From Blautia sp. (lineage in GTDB: Bacteria; Bacillota; Clostridia; Lachnospirales; Lachnospiraceae), in the NCBI GenBank assembly GCA_017420455.1, contig JAFOJB010000025.1, positions 1 through 6,763 on the forward strand: DNA of 6,763 nt, given 5' to 3'. The notes beneath the pieces were generated by a model. It did no database searches, was not told the DNA's origin, and worked only from the letters and a program-made list of their open reading frames with translations. Shown here piece by piece: positions 1 through 6,416 of this stretch (position 1 is the stretch's first letter; each line of letters opens with the position of its first letter). The position numbers and the translations under genes were made by a program.

Positions 1-1000
1 CTATCCCATGGGAGATGAGGTGGTCCTGATCTACGAAGCGACCGGACGTGTGGTCCGTCCGGGAGGGCTTCCCATAGAACAGGGCGTAGCGGTGTTCAAT
101 GTTGAGACTCTTTACAATATCTACCGCGCGGTAGAAGAACAGAAACCGGTCACAGATAAATATGTGTCTGTCGTCGCCGAAGTGGAGCATCCGGTCACCG
201 TAAGGGTGCCTCTGGGATGCACGCTGGACGAGGTAGTGGCGCAGGCAGGAAACGTCACCGTGAAGGATCCGGTCTATTTTGTAGGCGGCCCTATGATGGG
301 AAGGATCGGAAGCGGAGATGAGCCGGTTACGAAAACGACAAATGCGATACTGGTTCTTCCAAAGAATCATGTGATCGTTGAAAAGAAGAACAGAACTTCT
401 TCCATAGATCTGAAAAGGGCAGCATCTATCTGCTGCCAGTGCAATACCTGTACGGATCTTTGTCCGAGACATAATCTGGGACATCCGATCGATCCGGCCC
501 GCTTCATGAGGGCGGCTTCCAACCAGGATTTCCAGGATATGAATCCGTATATCAATGCAAGCTTCTGCAGCTCCTGCGGAGTCTGCGAGATGTTCGCCTG
601 TCCCCAGAGCCTGGCGCCCAGGACTCTGCTGGCGGATATGAAAGCCGAACTCCGAAAGAACGGCGTGAAGCCGCCTCAGGGAGTACAGCCCAAAGCTGTG
701 CAGGAATCCCGGGAATACAGGAAGGTTCCGGAGGAAAGGCTTATGGCCCGTCTGGGGCTTTCGAAATATGATGTGGACGCCCCCATGGATGAAAACCTGA
801 CGGCTGTATCAAAGGTGAGGGTGCTGCTCAGCCAGCATATCGGCGCTCCTGCAAAACCGGTGGTCTCTGCAGGGGATGAGGTTGCAAGAGGCCAGATGAT
901 CGCCTCTCCCGGCCAGGGTCTCAGCGTAGGGATCCATGCATCCATCTCCGGCAGGGTGACAGAAGTGACAGACCGTCATATTGTGATAGCGGCGAAGTAA
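1..1000 (+). CDS. pduS: PduS-like cobalamin reductase / RnfC-like Fe-S flavoprotein of a BMC, 5'-truncated
   Basis: The gene is already open at the window edge (first full codon at base 2, reading Tyr-Pro-Met-Gly-Asp-Glu) and ends at TAA 998-1000. About 330 residues are present. PduS proteins run to about 450, so roughly the first 110-120, which carry most of the FMN/NADH-binding Complex I 51-kDa-like part, lie outside. Counting from the Met at base 8: an SLBB-like stretch at about 50-100; a first 4Fe-4S motif C142-x2-C145-x2-C148-x3-C152-P; a second C187-x2-C190-x2-C193-x4-C198-P; and a C-terminal RnfC-type barrel (about 268-328) with the segment LLSQHIGAPAKPVVSAGDEV. The family reduces cob(III)/cob(II)alamin for PduO and is thought to pass electrons through the shell with PduT. 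The next gene here is PduT-like, 21 bases on. The match to PduS is strong along the whole visible length; a related RnfC-like BMC protein of a glycyl-radical locus is less likely given the downstream PduO. Confidence 0.9.
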   Translation, partial: YPMGDEVVLIYEATGRVVRPGGLPIEQGVAVFNVETLYNIYRAVEEQKPVTDKYVSVVAEVEHPVTVRVPLGCTLDEVVAQAGNVTVKDPVYFVGGPMMGRIGSGDEPVTKTTNAILVLPKNHVIVEKKNRTSSIDLKRAASICCQCNTCTDLCPRHNLGHPIDPARFMRAASNQDFQDMNPYINASFCSSCGVCEMFACPQSLAPRTLLADMKAELRKNGVKPPQGVQPKAVQESREYRKVPEERLMARLGLSKYDVDAPMDENLTAVSKVRVLLSQHIGAPAKPVVSAGDEVARGQMIASPGQGLSVGIHASISGRVTEVTDRHIVIAAK

Positions 1001-1021
1001 TCGGGAAAGGACGTGCAGAAC

Positions 1022-1570
1022 ATGAGTAATGCAATCGGAATGATTGAATTTAAGACGACTGCAGCAGGCATCACTGCGGCGGATGCAATGGTAAAGACCT
1101 CCGAGGTCGAGGTGATCGAGGCGCAGACCGTATGTCCGGGCAAGTATATCGCGATTATCACCGGGGATCTTTCCGCCGTGAAGGCAGCGGTGGAAGCAGC
1201 GGTAACCACATATGAGGATAAATGTATAGACAGCTTTGTACTTGGAAATCCTCACGAGTCGATTTTCCCGGCGATCTACGGCTCTACCCACATCGAGGAT
1301 ATCAGCGCCCTGGGAATCCTGGAAACCTATGACGCGGCCTCCATTATCGAAGCCGCTGACCAGGCGGCCAAGACAGCCATCGTGGACCTGATCGAGCTTC
1401 GCATCGCCAAGGGGATGTGCGGAAAATCCTATATGCTGCTCACCGGGGAGGTATCTGCAGTGGAGGCCTCCATCGAAAGAGCGAAGGAGCTGGTGGCAGC
1501 AAAGGGAATGTATCTGGATTCCTCTGTTATTGCCCATCCCGACAGAAGGATGATCGATTCGATCCTGTAA
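1022..1570 (+). CDS. pduT: PduT-like tandem-domain BMC shell protein
   Basis: Encodes 182 residues from ATG 1022. An in-frame GTG at 1013 is only one base from the Shine-Dalgarno AAAGGA (1006-1011), whereas ATG 1022 is 10 bases away and gives the usual PduT start MSNAIGMIEF. Two BMC domains lie in tandem (about 4-85 and 95-180): the first opens with AIGMIEF, the second with ALGILET and contains the shell motif GKSYMLLTGEVSAV. Length is as in known PduT (about 184). Cys38, in VCPGK, sits exactly where PduT of Salmonella and Citrobacter binds a [4Fe-4S] cluster in the pore of the trimer. The family forms pseudohexameric trimers in the microcompartment facet and is proposed to relay electrons to PduS, whose gene is immediately upstream. 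That the cluster forms here is inferred from the conserved Cys and position. Confidence 0.93.
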   Translation: MSNAIGMIEFKTTAAGITAADAMVKTSEVEVIEAQTVCPGKYIAIITGDLSAVKAAVEAAVTTYEDKCIDSFVLGNPHESIFPAIYGSTHIEDISALGILETYDAASIIEAADQAAKTAIVDLIELRIAKGMCGKSYMLLTGEVSAVEASIERAKELVAAKGMYLDSSVIAHPDRRMIDSIL

Positions 1571-1577
1571 GGAGCTG

Positions 1578-1605
1578 TGCAGATGTAACAGAACTCTGCA
1601 GGAGG
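1578..1605 (+). promoter_or_regulatory. Small inverted repeat followed by an orphan Shine-Dalgarno
   Basis: In the gap between pduT and the regulator gene, TGCAGA (1578-1583) and TCTGCA (1595-1600) form a 6-bp inverted repeat around an 11-base loop. The perfect ribosome binding sequence AGGAGG (1600-1605) begins at the last base of the repeat. No ATG, GTG or TTG follows at usable distance. Only ATA 1611 or CTG 1617 (both in frame with the regulator) or ATT 1613 (a 10-codon frame ending 1645) lie close. It could be a relic, an unusual start for the regulator, or mRNA control; the function is not known. Confidence 0.3.
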
Positions 1606-1667
1606 AAAAGATATTTCTGAACAGGTTCAATGGGGAAGAGGTTGACACGGTAAGGGAGAACACGGGT

Positions 1668-2459
1668 ATGCTGGCGCTGGAAAGAAAAAATCAGATACTC
1701 TTAAAGCTTCAGGAAGAGAAAAAGGTTGTTGTCAGCGAGCTGTCCCAGCTCTATTCAGTATCGGAGGAAACCATCCGAAGAGATCTTGACAAACTGGAAA
1801 AGGAGGGCTTCGCCATCAAGAGCTACGGCGGGGCTGTGATCAATGAAGAGATCGGGATCGATCTTCCTTTCAACATCCGGAAAAACCAGAACATCGCCGG
1901 GAAGCAGTCCATTGCAAAGATCGTTTCCGCGATGATCCATGACGGAGATCACATCTTCCTGGATGCCAGCACTACGGCCGTGTTTGCGGCAAAAGCCCTG
2001 AAGGAGAAGGAGCGCCTTACGGTGATCACCAATTCCATGGAGATCCTGCTGGAGCTTTCCGATGTGAGCGGCTGGAATATCATTTCCACCGGGGGGAGGA
2101 TGCGGGAAGGTTACCTTGCGTTCCTTGGCTCCGCTACCCAGGAATCCATCCGTTCTTTTTATGTCGATAAAGCTGTTTTTTCCTGTAAGGCGCTGGATAT
2201 GGAACGGGGAATCATGGAATCCCAGGAATCTTTTGCCATGGCGAAGAAAGCGATGATGGCCTCCAGCAGGAAGAGCATACTGGTGGTGGACAATACGAAA
2301 TTCGGCCAGACCTCCTATTGTGTGTCGGGAGACATAAGACGGGTGGATACGGTGGTGACAGACAGAAAACCATCGGATGACTGGCTGGCTTTCTTTGCGG
2401 AGAGAAATATTGACTGCAGATATCCCGAAGGAAAAGAGGATAATAATGAATTCTTATAA
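1668..2459 (+). CDS. DeoR-family transcriptional regulator inside the pdu operon
   Basis: A 263-residue protein, normal length for DeoR-type sugar-metabolism repressors. ATG 1668 is preceded by AAGGGAG (1652-1658, 9 bases spacing) and gives the usual opening (LERKNQILLKL). The winged helix-turn-helix covers about 5-58, with the recognition-helix signature VSEETIRRDLDKLEKEG at 31-47. The effector domain (about 75-230) has the expected blocks: IFLDASTTA with D99 and S101-T103, VITNS at 119-123, GGRMREG, FLGSATQ, and VVDNTKFG with K211. In the family this fold senses a phosphorylated sugar or polyol and usually represses nearby catabolic genes. Here it lies between pduT and pduQ in the same direction, and its last 14 bases overlap the start of pduQ, so it should be co-transcribed with them. 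A role in controlling propanediol, fucose or rhamnose use is inferred from context; its ligand and operator cannot be read from this window. Confidence 0.92.
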   Translation: MLALERKNQILLKLQEEKKVVVSELSQLYSVSEETIRRDLDKLEKEGFAIKSYGGAVINEEIGIDLPFNIRKNQNIAGKQSIAKIVSAMIHDGDHIFLDASTTAVFAAKALKEKERLTVITNSMEILLELSDVSGWNIISTGGRMREGYLAFLGSATQESIRSFYVDKAVFSCKALDMERGIMESQESFAMAKKAMMASSRKSILVVDNTKFGQTSYCVSGDIRRVDTVVTDRKPSDDWLAFFAERNIDCRYPEGKEDNNEFL

Positions 2460-3606
2460 GACATTTGAGATGCGCACGGCGATCCACTTCGGGGAAGGCG
2501 CGCTTGGCAGGCTGAAAGAGCTGCCCTACAACAGGATTCTGATCATCACGGATCCCTATATCGCAAAAAGCGAGATGCTGAATCTGATCACTGATCCGCT
2601 GAAGGCAGGGGGAAAGGAATTTGACGTTTTCAGCGACGTGGTACCGGATGCTCCGGTAGGAAAGATCGCGGACGGCGTCGCGAAGTTCCTGCAGTATCAG
2701 CCGGAGGCGATCGTAGCAGTTGGCGGAGGCTCCGCCATGGATTCCTCCAAGGCGATCCGGGAATTTGCCCTGAAGATCAACAATTACGGAAAAGTGGGCC
2801 TCATCGCGATTCCCACCACCAGCGGAACAGGGTCCGAGGTGACCTCCTTCGCGGTGGTAAATGATACGGATGCCCATGTGAAATACCCGCTGGTGGCGGA
2901 CTCCCTGACAGCGGATGAAGCCATCCTGGACGCGGAGCTTGTCCGGAGCGTCCCACCGGCTGTAACGGCTGACACAGGAATGGATGTGTTTACCCATGCC
3001 CTGGAATCTTACGTAAGCACTGCGCACAATGAGTTCTCGGCTGCCCTGGCAGAGAAGGCCGTAGAGATCTGCGGCGTCTTCCTTCTCCGCTGTTATCTGG
3101 ACGGAAACGATATGCACGCCAGACAGAAGATGCATGTCGCCTCCTGCCTGGCAGGTCTTTCCTTCAACACGGCGGGGCTTGGTATTACCCACAGTATGGC
3201 GCATCAGCTGGGAGCTGTGTTCCACGTGCCCCACGGCAGGGCAAACGCCATGCTTCTTCCGCATGTTGTGGAGTTCAATGCCAACATCAACAAGAGGTCC
3301 AGGAGCCAGAAGGAGTATCTTCCCGCTGTGAAGAGATATTCCAATATCGCCCATATCCTGGGGCTTTCCAGCTACAACAAGGTGATGTCGGTGAATTCTC
3401 TGGTGAACTGGATCCAGTTTATGCTGAAGGAGATGAATATCCCCATGAGCATACAGGATCTGGGCACGGTGACACCGGACAAATATTTCGGAGCAATCGA
3501 CAGGATGGCGGACGCTGCGCTGGCGGATGCCTGCACAGCGAACAATCCCAGAATCCCCACGAAAGAGGACATTATTGAAATCTACACGAAGCTCTGGGAC
3601 TGCTGA
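2446..3606 (+). CDS. pduQ: PduQ-like iron-dependent alcohol dehydrogenase (1-propanol dehydrogenase)
   Basis: A 386-residue group III (iron-containing) alcohol dehydrogenase. The frame is open further upstream to ATG 2377, but ATG 2446 has AGAGGA (2435-2440) 5 bases before it and yields the family start MNSYKTFEMRTAIHFGEGAL, so it is preferred. It overlaps the regulator gene by 14 bases, suggesting translational coupling. The N-terminal dinucleotide fold holds VAVGGGSAMDSSKAI (about 90-104) and PTTSGTGSEVTS (123-134). Metal ligands by analogy with FucO are D180 and H184 (DVFTH), H249 and H263 (HSMAHQLG...PHG). In PDU microcompartments PduQ reduces propionaldehyde to 1-propanol and regenerates NAD+ inside the shell. 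The gene neighbourhood (pduS, pduT, pduO) supports that role over the closely related lactaldehyde reductase FucO, which cannot be fully excluded on sequence alone. Confidence 0.88.
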   Translation: MNSYKTFEMRTAIHFGEGALGRLKELPYNRILIITDPYIAKSEMLNLITDPLKAGGKEFDVFSDVVPDAPVGKIADGVAKFLQYQPEAIVAVGGGSAMDSSKAIREFALKINNYGKVGLIAIPTTSGTGSEVTSFAVVNDTDAHVKYPLVADSLTADEAILDAELVRSVPPAVTADTGMDVFTHALESYVSTAHNEFSAALAEKAVEICGVFLLRCYLDGNDMHARQKMHVASCLAGLSFNTAGLGITHSMAHQLGAVFHVPHGRANAMLLPHVVEFNANINKRSRSQKEYLPAVKRYSNIAHILGLSSYNKVMSVNSLVNWIQFMLKEMNIPMSIQDLGTVTPDKYFGAIDRMADAALADACTANNPRIPTKEDIIEIYTKLWDC

Positions 3607-3757
3607 TTACCGTATGAACGTTTTTCGACCGGTTCAGCCGGAGAAAAAGGCAGGTATCATGCTCATGCTGTTTTCTGACAAAGCCCTGAGATTTGACGCG
3701 GAAACTTCCGGAAACTGCTGCTGGGGAAAATGACAGTTCGGCGCAAGGAGAGTAGAG
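3607..3757 (+). other. 151-base gap between pduQ and pduO, with a doubtful small ORF
   Basis: No recognised element is present. One frame is open from ATG 3614 (39 codons, no ribosome binding site) to TGA 3731-3733. An internal ATG at 3659 would give 24 residues and does have AAAGG (3646-3650) 8 bases upstream. The peptide resembles nothing I know. A direct repeat CGGAAACT occurs at 3699-3706 and 3709-3716. No T-rich terminator hairpin is visible, so read-through from pduQ to pduO is likely. Confidence 0.3.
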
Positions 3758-4834
3758 ATGAACATTTACACAAAAAACGGGGACCGGGGAACTACCGATC
3801 TGATCCGGAGTAAAAATGTTTCCAAATCTGACGACAGGATTCAGCTGGTGGGGACCATCGACGAGCTGACCAGTCATATCGGACTGGTAAAGACTGTCCT
3901 TCATGATGCCGATACCGTCCGTTTTCTGGAGAAGATCCAGGGAACACTGATCACCCTGATGGCCGGAGTGGCGGATCCGTATAGCAGCGAATACAGGATC
4001 AGGGAAGAGAAGACAACTCTTCTGGAAGAGGAGATCGACCGTCTGGAGGCTCTTTTCGACCGTCCGAAGAAATTTGTCCTGCCGGGGAGCAATCCTCTTT
4101 CTGCCAGGGTGGATGTCTGCAGGGCAGTGGCCAGAAGGGCAGAGCGGGCTCTGGCGCTGGTCAGCGTCAGGTTCGGCGCAGATACCGGTGCAAAGAAGTA
4201 TATGAACCGTCTGGCAGATTATCTTTATGTGCTGGCCAGATACCTCGACGAAACATATACCGGCGAGGAGAAGAGGCAGGACTCAAAAGAAAAAGGCCTG
4301 GAGAAATCTGCCGCCGATGTACCCAAAACGCCGTTAGGGACTGCTTTTACAGAGAAAGAGATTTCAGAATCCTTGATCCGGGAGGTGCTTCGGCGTATGG
4401 GTATTCAGGAGAAGATCACCTTACCTTCTGCAAAGAGGCTGATCGAGTGTATTGAAAAGGAGGCGGACCGCCGGGGAATGAAAGCGGTCATCGCAGTCTG
4501 CAATCCGGAGGGCAATCCCATCGCCGTGCATGTGATGGACGGGGCGTTCCTGCCAGGCTTCGATGCAGCCATGAAGAAGGCATATACCTCTGTGGCCGTG
4601 AAAATGTCCACCATGGAATTCGGCAGGATGGCACAGCCCGGCGGTACCTTCTATGGCGTGGATCAGGTGGACAATGGGAGGCTCATCATCTTCGGGGGCG
4701 GAGTACCGCTGAAGGATGGAGATTCCATTATCGGAGGGCTTGGCATAAGCGGCAGCACCGGGGAGGAGGATCATTCTCTCTGTGAATATGCTCTGTCGAT
4801 CCTCCCGGAGATCCTGGCGCCGCATAAGGGATAA
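3758..4834 (+). CDS. pduO: PduO-type ATP:cob(I)alamin adenosyltransferase fused to a GlcG/HbpS-like domain
   Basis: Encodes 358 residues; ATG 3758 follows AAGGAG (3745-3750) at 7 bases. The N-terminal adenosyltransferase domain (about 1-170) has the ATP loop YTKNGDRGTT (4-13), VGTIDEL (31-37) with D35, KKFVLPG (104-110) with F106, the arginine-rich RAVARRAER (122-130), and YMNRLADY (148-155) with N150. By alignment with Lactobacillus reuteri PduO, D35, F106, R122 and N150 match the D35, F112, R128 and N156 used in the subunit salt bridge and corrinoid site. After a charged linker (about 168-200) comes a PduO-C/GlcG/HbpS domain (about 219-357), including GFDAAMKKAYTSVAVKMST and the glycine-rich GGLGISGSTGEEDHSLCE. 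The two-domain layout is that of enteric PduO. It makes adenosylcobalamin for diol dehydratase, with reduced cobalamin supplied by PduS. The C-terminal domain binds haem in studied PduO; its purpose is unsettled. The gene is last in the operon, just before a terminator. Confidence 0.93.
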   Translation: MNIYTKNGDRGTTDLIRSKNVSKSDDRIQLVGTIDELTSHIGLVKTVLHDADTVRFLEKIQGTLITLMAGVADPYSSEYRIREEKTTLLEEEIDRLEALFDRPKKFVLPGSNPLSARVDVCRAVARRAERALALVSVRFGADTGAKKYMNRLADYLYVLARYLDETYTGEEKRQDSKEKGLEKSAADVPKTPLGTAFTEKEISESLIREVLRRMGIQEKITLPSAKRLIECIEKEADRRGMKAVIAVCNPEGNPIAVHVMDGAFLPGFDAAMKKAYTSVAVKMSTMEFGRMAQPGGTFYGVDQVDNGRLIIFGGGVPLKDGDSIIGGLGISGSTGEEDHSLCEYALSILPEILAPHKG

Positions 4835-4848
4835 AGGATGGAATAATA

Positions 4849-4904
4849 AAAAGGCTGTGAGCGGGAGAAGTGCTTTCTCCTCTGCTCACAGCCTTTTCTC
4901 TTTT
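4849..4904 (+). terminator. Strong intrinsic terminator after pduO, probably bidirectional
   Basis: AAAAGGCTGTGAGC (4849-4862) pairs perfectly with GCTCACAGCCTTTT (4884-4897). Inside, GGAGAA (4864-4869) pairs with TTCTCC (4875-4880) around a 5-base loop. The right arm ends in TTTT followed by CTCTTTT. The left side is A-rich (AATAATAAAAA), so on the opposite strand the stem is followed by TTTTTATTATT. It starts 15 bases after the pduO stop and sits between two convergent genes, so it can stop the pdu operon and also the minus-strand carboxypeptidase transcript. Confidence 0.92.
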
Positions 4905-4953
4905 CTATGCCGGGTTTATCACGGTGAAAGATTCCCTCACATACGCCAGGCTC

Positions 4954-5000
4954 GTGTAACCTGTCATCCTGACACAGTCTTATATGTCTGCAGGTTATAC
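4954..5000. repeat. Inverted repeat spanning the carboxypeptidase stop codon
   Basis: GTGTAACCTG (4954-4963) and CAGGTTATAC (4991-5000) can pair over 10 positions with one G-T. They enclose 27 bases, within which GACA (4971-4974) can pair with TGTC (4985-4988). The right arm includes the minus-strand stop codon (4995-4997). There is no adjoining T-run, so it is not a classical terminator; it may be an mRNA 3'-end stem or chance. Confidence 0.4.
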
Positions 5001-6344
5001 CCCGATATTCCCGATATTCCCAAAATCTCCGGGATCTCCGGGATCCTCCGGGTTCTGCGGTTTTTTGCTGAGAGTTTTGTACAGCAGGCGTCCAAGAATG
5101 GCAAGAAGCGCGACTCCGCCAATGGCGATCAGGACATAAGGAACGCTGCTGTGGGATTCGGAATAGGCGAGAGCCTCCTCCATGTGCTTCTGCCCTTCCT
5201 TGTAAAGGGTATCGTCCTGTACTTCGGGGGCCTGAGCGACGGCATGCCCCACCGGAATACTTCCGGCAAAATAGACTCTGTCCAGAAGACCATCCTCCCG
5301 CTCTGCGTCCTGGTAGGTGACATCCTTTGAGGAAAACTCTGCAGGGATAACCACCTGACCGCCGGAAACCACACTGAAATCCGATTTCCCGGGATCGTAA
5401 AGCTTAAAACTGTTGAAACAGAAATCCAGAAGGGAGGCGGCTTCGTCGTCTGTAGAACCTGCCACGCCGCCCATAACGGCGCAGGTAAGCTTCATATCAT
5501 TTTTTTCGGCCATGCATACCAGGACACTGCCGGATTCATAGGTATAGCCTTCCTTCCCTCCGGTACAGGCTTCATAATAGCAGCCGCTGCCTGGATTGAT
5601 CATGGTAAACATGTTGGTCATGACCCGGCTTCCTCCGGAGAGATTGGTGGCCGGAATGGTATAGGAAACACTGGAAGCAATCCTGTAGAAGGTGGGGATG
5701 TCCATGGCAGCTTTCATGATGAGAGCCAGGTCGTGGGCCGTAGTTTCCTGCCCTTCACCCGGAAGGCCTGTGGGATTCACAAAATGCGTGCTTTGGCATC
5801 CCAGGTCTGCAGCTTTCTCGTTCATCATCTTTACGAAGGCGTCCACAGACCCGCCTATATGCTCTGCCACCTGCAGCGCCATATCATTGGCGGAGGCCAG
5901 CATGATGGCATACAGGCACTGCTCCATGGTGAAAACCTCGTCGATCTGGGCGGAAATAGAAGCGCCGCCGTCCGTCACCCCGGCTACACCGGTGTTGGTC
6001 ATGACCACTTCATCCTCCAGCGAACTGTGTTCCAGGGCCACCAGGCACGTCATGATCTTCACGGAACTGGAGGGCAGAAGCTTATCCCCTGCGTTTTTTT
6101 CATACAGCACTGTCCCTGTGTTTTCTTCGATCACGATCGCGGAAATCGAGGATATTTCCGGCCCCTGCGGCCATGCGGCGTCTAAAGCAGTATTGCTGAC
6201 GTCTTTCTTCTCCATTTCCAGGATCACCCCATCCCCCTGGGCGAAGGCAGAACTACAGGGAACTGCGGTCAGGGCGGCAGCCAGGCCGATTCCCGTTAAT
6301 ATGTAAAGGTATTTTCGTACTTCCCTTAAAAGTGCGTTGTTCAT
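4995..6344 (-). CDS. Secreted D-alanyl-D-alanine carboxypeptidase (PBP5/DacF-like, peptidase S11) with C-terminal membrane anchor
   Basis: A 449-residue protein that trims the terminal D-Ala from peptidoglycan stem peptides outside the membrane. The start ATG (6344-6342) has AGGGG 10 bases upstream. Residues 1-35 form a signal peptide (basic RKYLYILT start, hydrophobic GIGLAAALTAV, cleavage near AFA-Q). The catalytic domain (about 60-315) holds S93-S-V-K96 (SxxK), S151-A-N153 (SxN), HFVNPTGLPG (187-196), and K264-E-G266 at the KTG position, an unusual change. Residues about 320-370 may be a reduced PBP5 C-terminal domain. A membrane segment follows at about 403-421, then KTLSKK and a Pro/Gly/Asp/Asn tail (430-449) encoded by 9-base repeats. 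Eight cysteines remain after signal removal, many for an exported protein. It is transcribed alone, converging on the pdu operon; no functional link to the pdu genes is apparent. The family call is firm; full catalytic activity is less so because of KEG. Confidence 0.9.
   Translation of the reverse strand: MNNALLREVRKYLYILTGIGLAAALTAVPCSSAFAQGDGVILEMEKKDVSNTALDAAWPQGPEISSISAIVIEENTGTVLYEKNAGDKLLPSSSVKIMTCLVALEHSSLEDEVVMTNTGVAGVTDGGASISAQIDEVFTMEQCLYAIMLASANDMALQVAEHIGGSVDAFVKMMNEKAADLGCQSTHFVNPTGLPGEGQETTAHDLALIMKAAMDIPTFYRIASSVSYTIPATNLSGGSRVMTNMFTMINPGSGCYYEACTGGKEGYTYESGSVLVCMAEKNDMKLTCAVMGGVAGSTDDEAASLLDFCFNSFKLYDPGKSDFSVVSGGQVVIPAEFSSKDVTYQDAEREDGLLDRVYFAGSIPVGHAVAQAPEVQDDTLYKEGQKHMEEALAYSESHSSVPYVLIAIGGVALLAILGRLLYKTLSKKPQNPEDPGDPGDFGNIGNIGV
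5001..5051 (-). repeat. 9-base in-frame tandem repeats coding the carboxypeptidase tail
   Basis: On the plus strand CCCGATATT occurs twice (5001-5009, 5010-5018). ATCTCCGGG also occurs twice (5025-5033, 5034-5042), followed by a near copy, ATCCTCCGG (5043-5051). Read on the minus strand they encode DPGDPGDFGNIGNIG just before the C-terminus. Units are three codons long, so gain or loss of a copy would not change the frame. Confidence 0.8.
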
Positions 6345-6386
6345 TTATCTATATCCCCTGCAAGTAGTATTAAAAATTCAGGTTTT

Positions 6387-6416
6387 ATTATAGCACAATG
6401 CTTCCATTTCTTGCAA
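6387..6416 (-). promoter_or_regulatory. Promoter for the D,D-carboxypeptidase gene
   Basis: On the minus strand TTGCAA (6416-6411) and a perfect TATAAT (6392-6387) are separated by 18 bases. TGC directly before TATAAT gives an extended -10. The predicted start near 6380 leaves a leader of about 35 bases to ATG 6344. This is a standard sigma-A-type arrangement. Confidence 0.75.

Noticed and set aside
566..601. Second Fe-S motif of PduS has four residues, not three, before its last Cys
   Set aside because: The same C-x2-C-x2-C-x4-C-P spacing is normal in PduS from Salmonella, so it is not an anomaly.
1013..1021. GTG start for pduT
   Set aside because: Only one base from the Shine-Dalgarno; ATG 1022 has correct spacing and the family's usual first residues.
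809..1663. Minus-strand open frame of 284 codons opposite the end of pduS and all of pduT
   Set aside because: Cys/His/Arg-rich translation without any domain pattern, opposite two clear genes.
1642..1671. TTGACA ... TATGCT resembling a promoter just before the regulator
   Set aside because: The -10 would overlap the ATG at 1668, so RNA would begin inside the coding region and miss the start; likely chance.
2377..2445. Upstream in-frame start of pduQ at ATG 2377
   Set aside because: It adds 23 residues not typical of the family, with no ribosome site; ATG 2446 has one and gives the usual N-terminus.
2212..3354. Minus-strand open frame of 380 codons across pduQ
   Set aside because: It lies opposite a well-supported alcohol dehydrogenase gene, shows no family resemblance, and reflects codon bias of the real strand.
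3607..3757. Possible cobalamin riboswitch before pduO
   Set aside because: None of the conserved B12-box elements can be found in this gap or in the other intergenic regions.
4782..5330. Plus-strand open frame of 182 codons from the end of pduO into the carboxypeptidase gene
   Set aside because: It crosses the strong terminator and overlaps two real genes; no ribosome site and no family resemblance.
5692..6306. Plus-strand open frame of 204 codons inside the carboxypeptidase gene
   Set aside because: Antisense shadow: the minus strand has signal peptide, SxxK, SxN and anchor; this frame is Met/Ser/Ala-rich with no recognisable domain.
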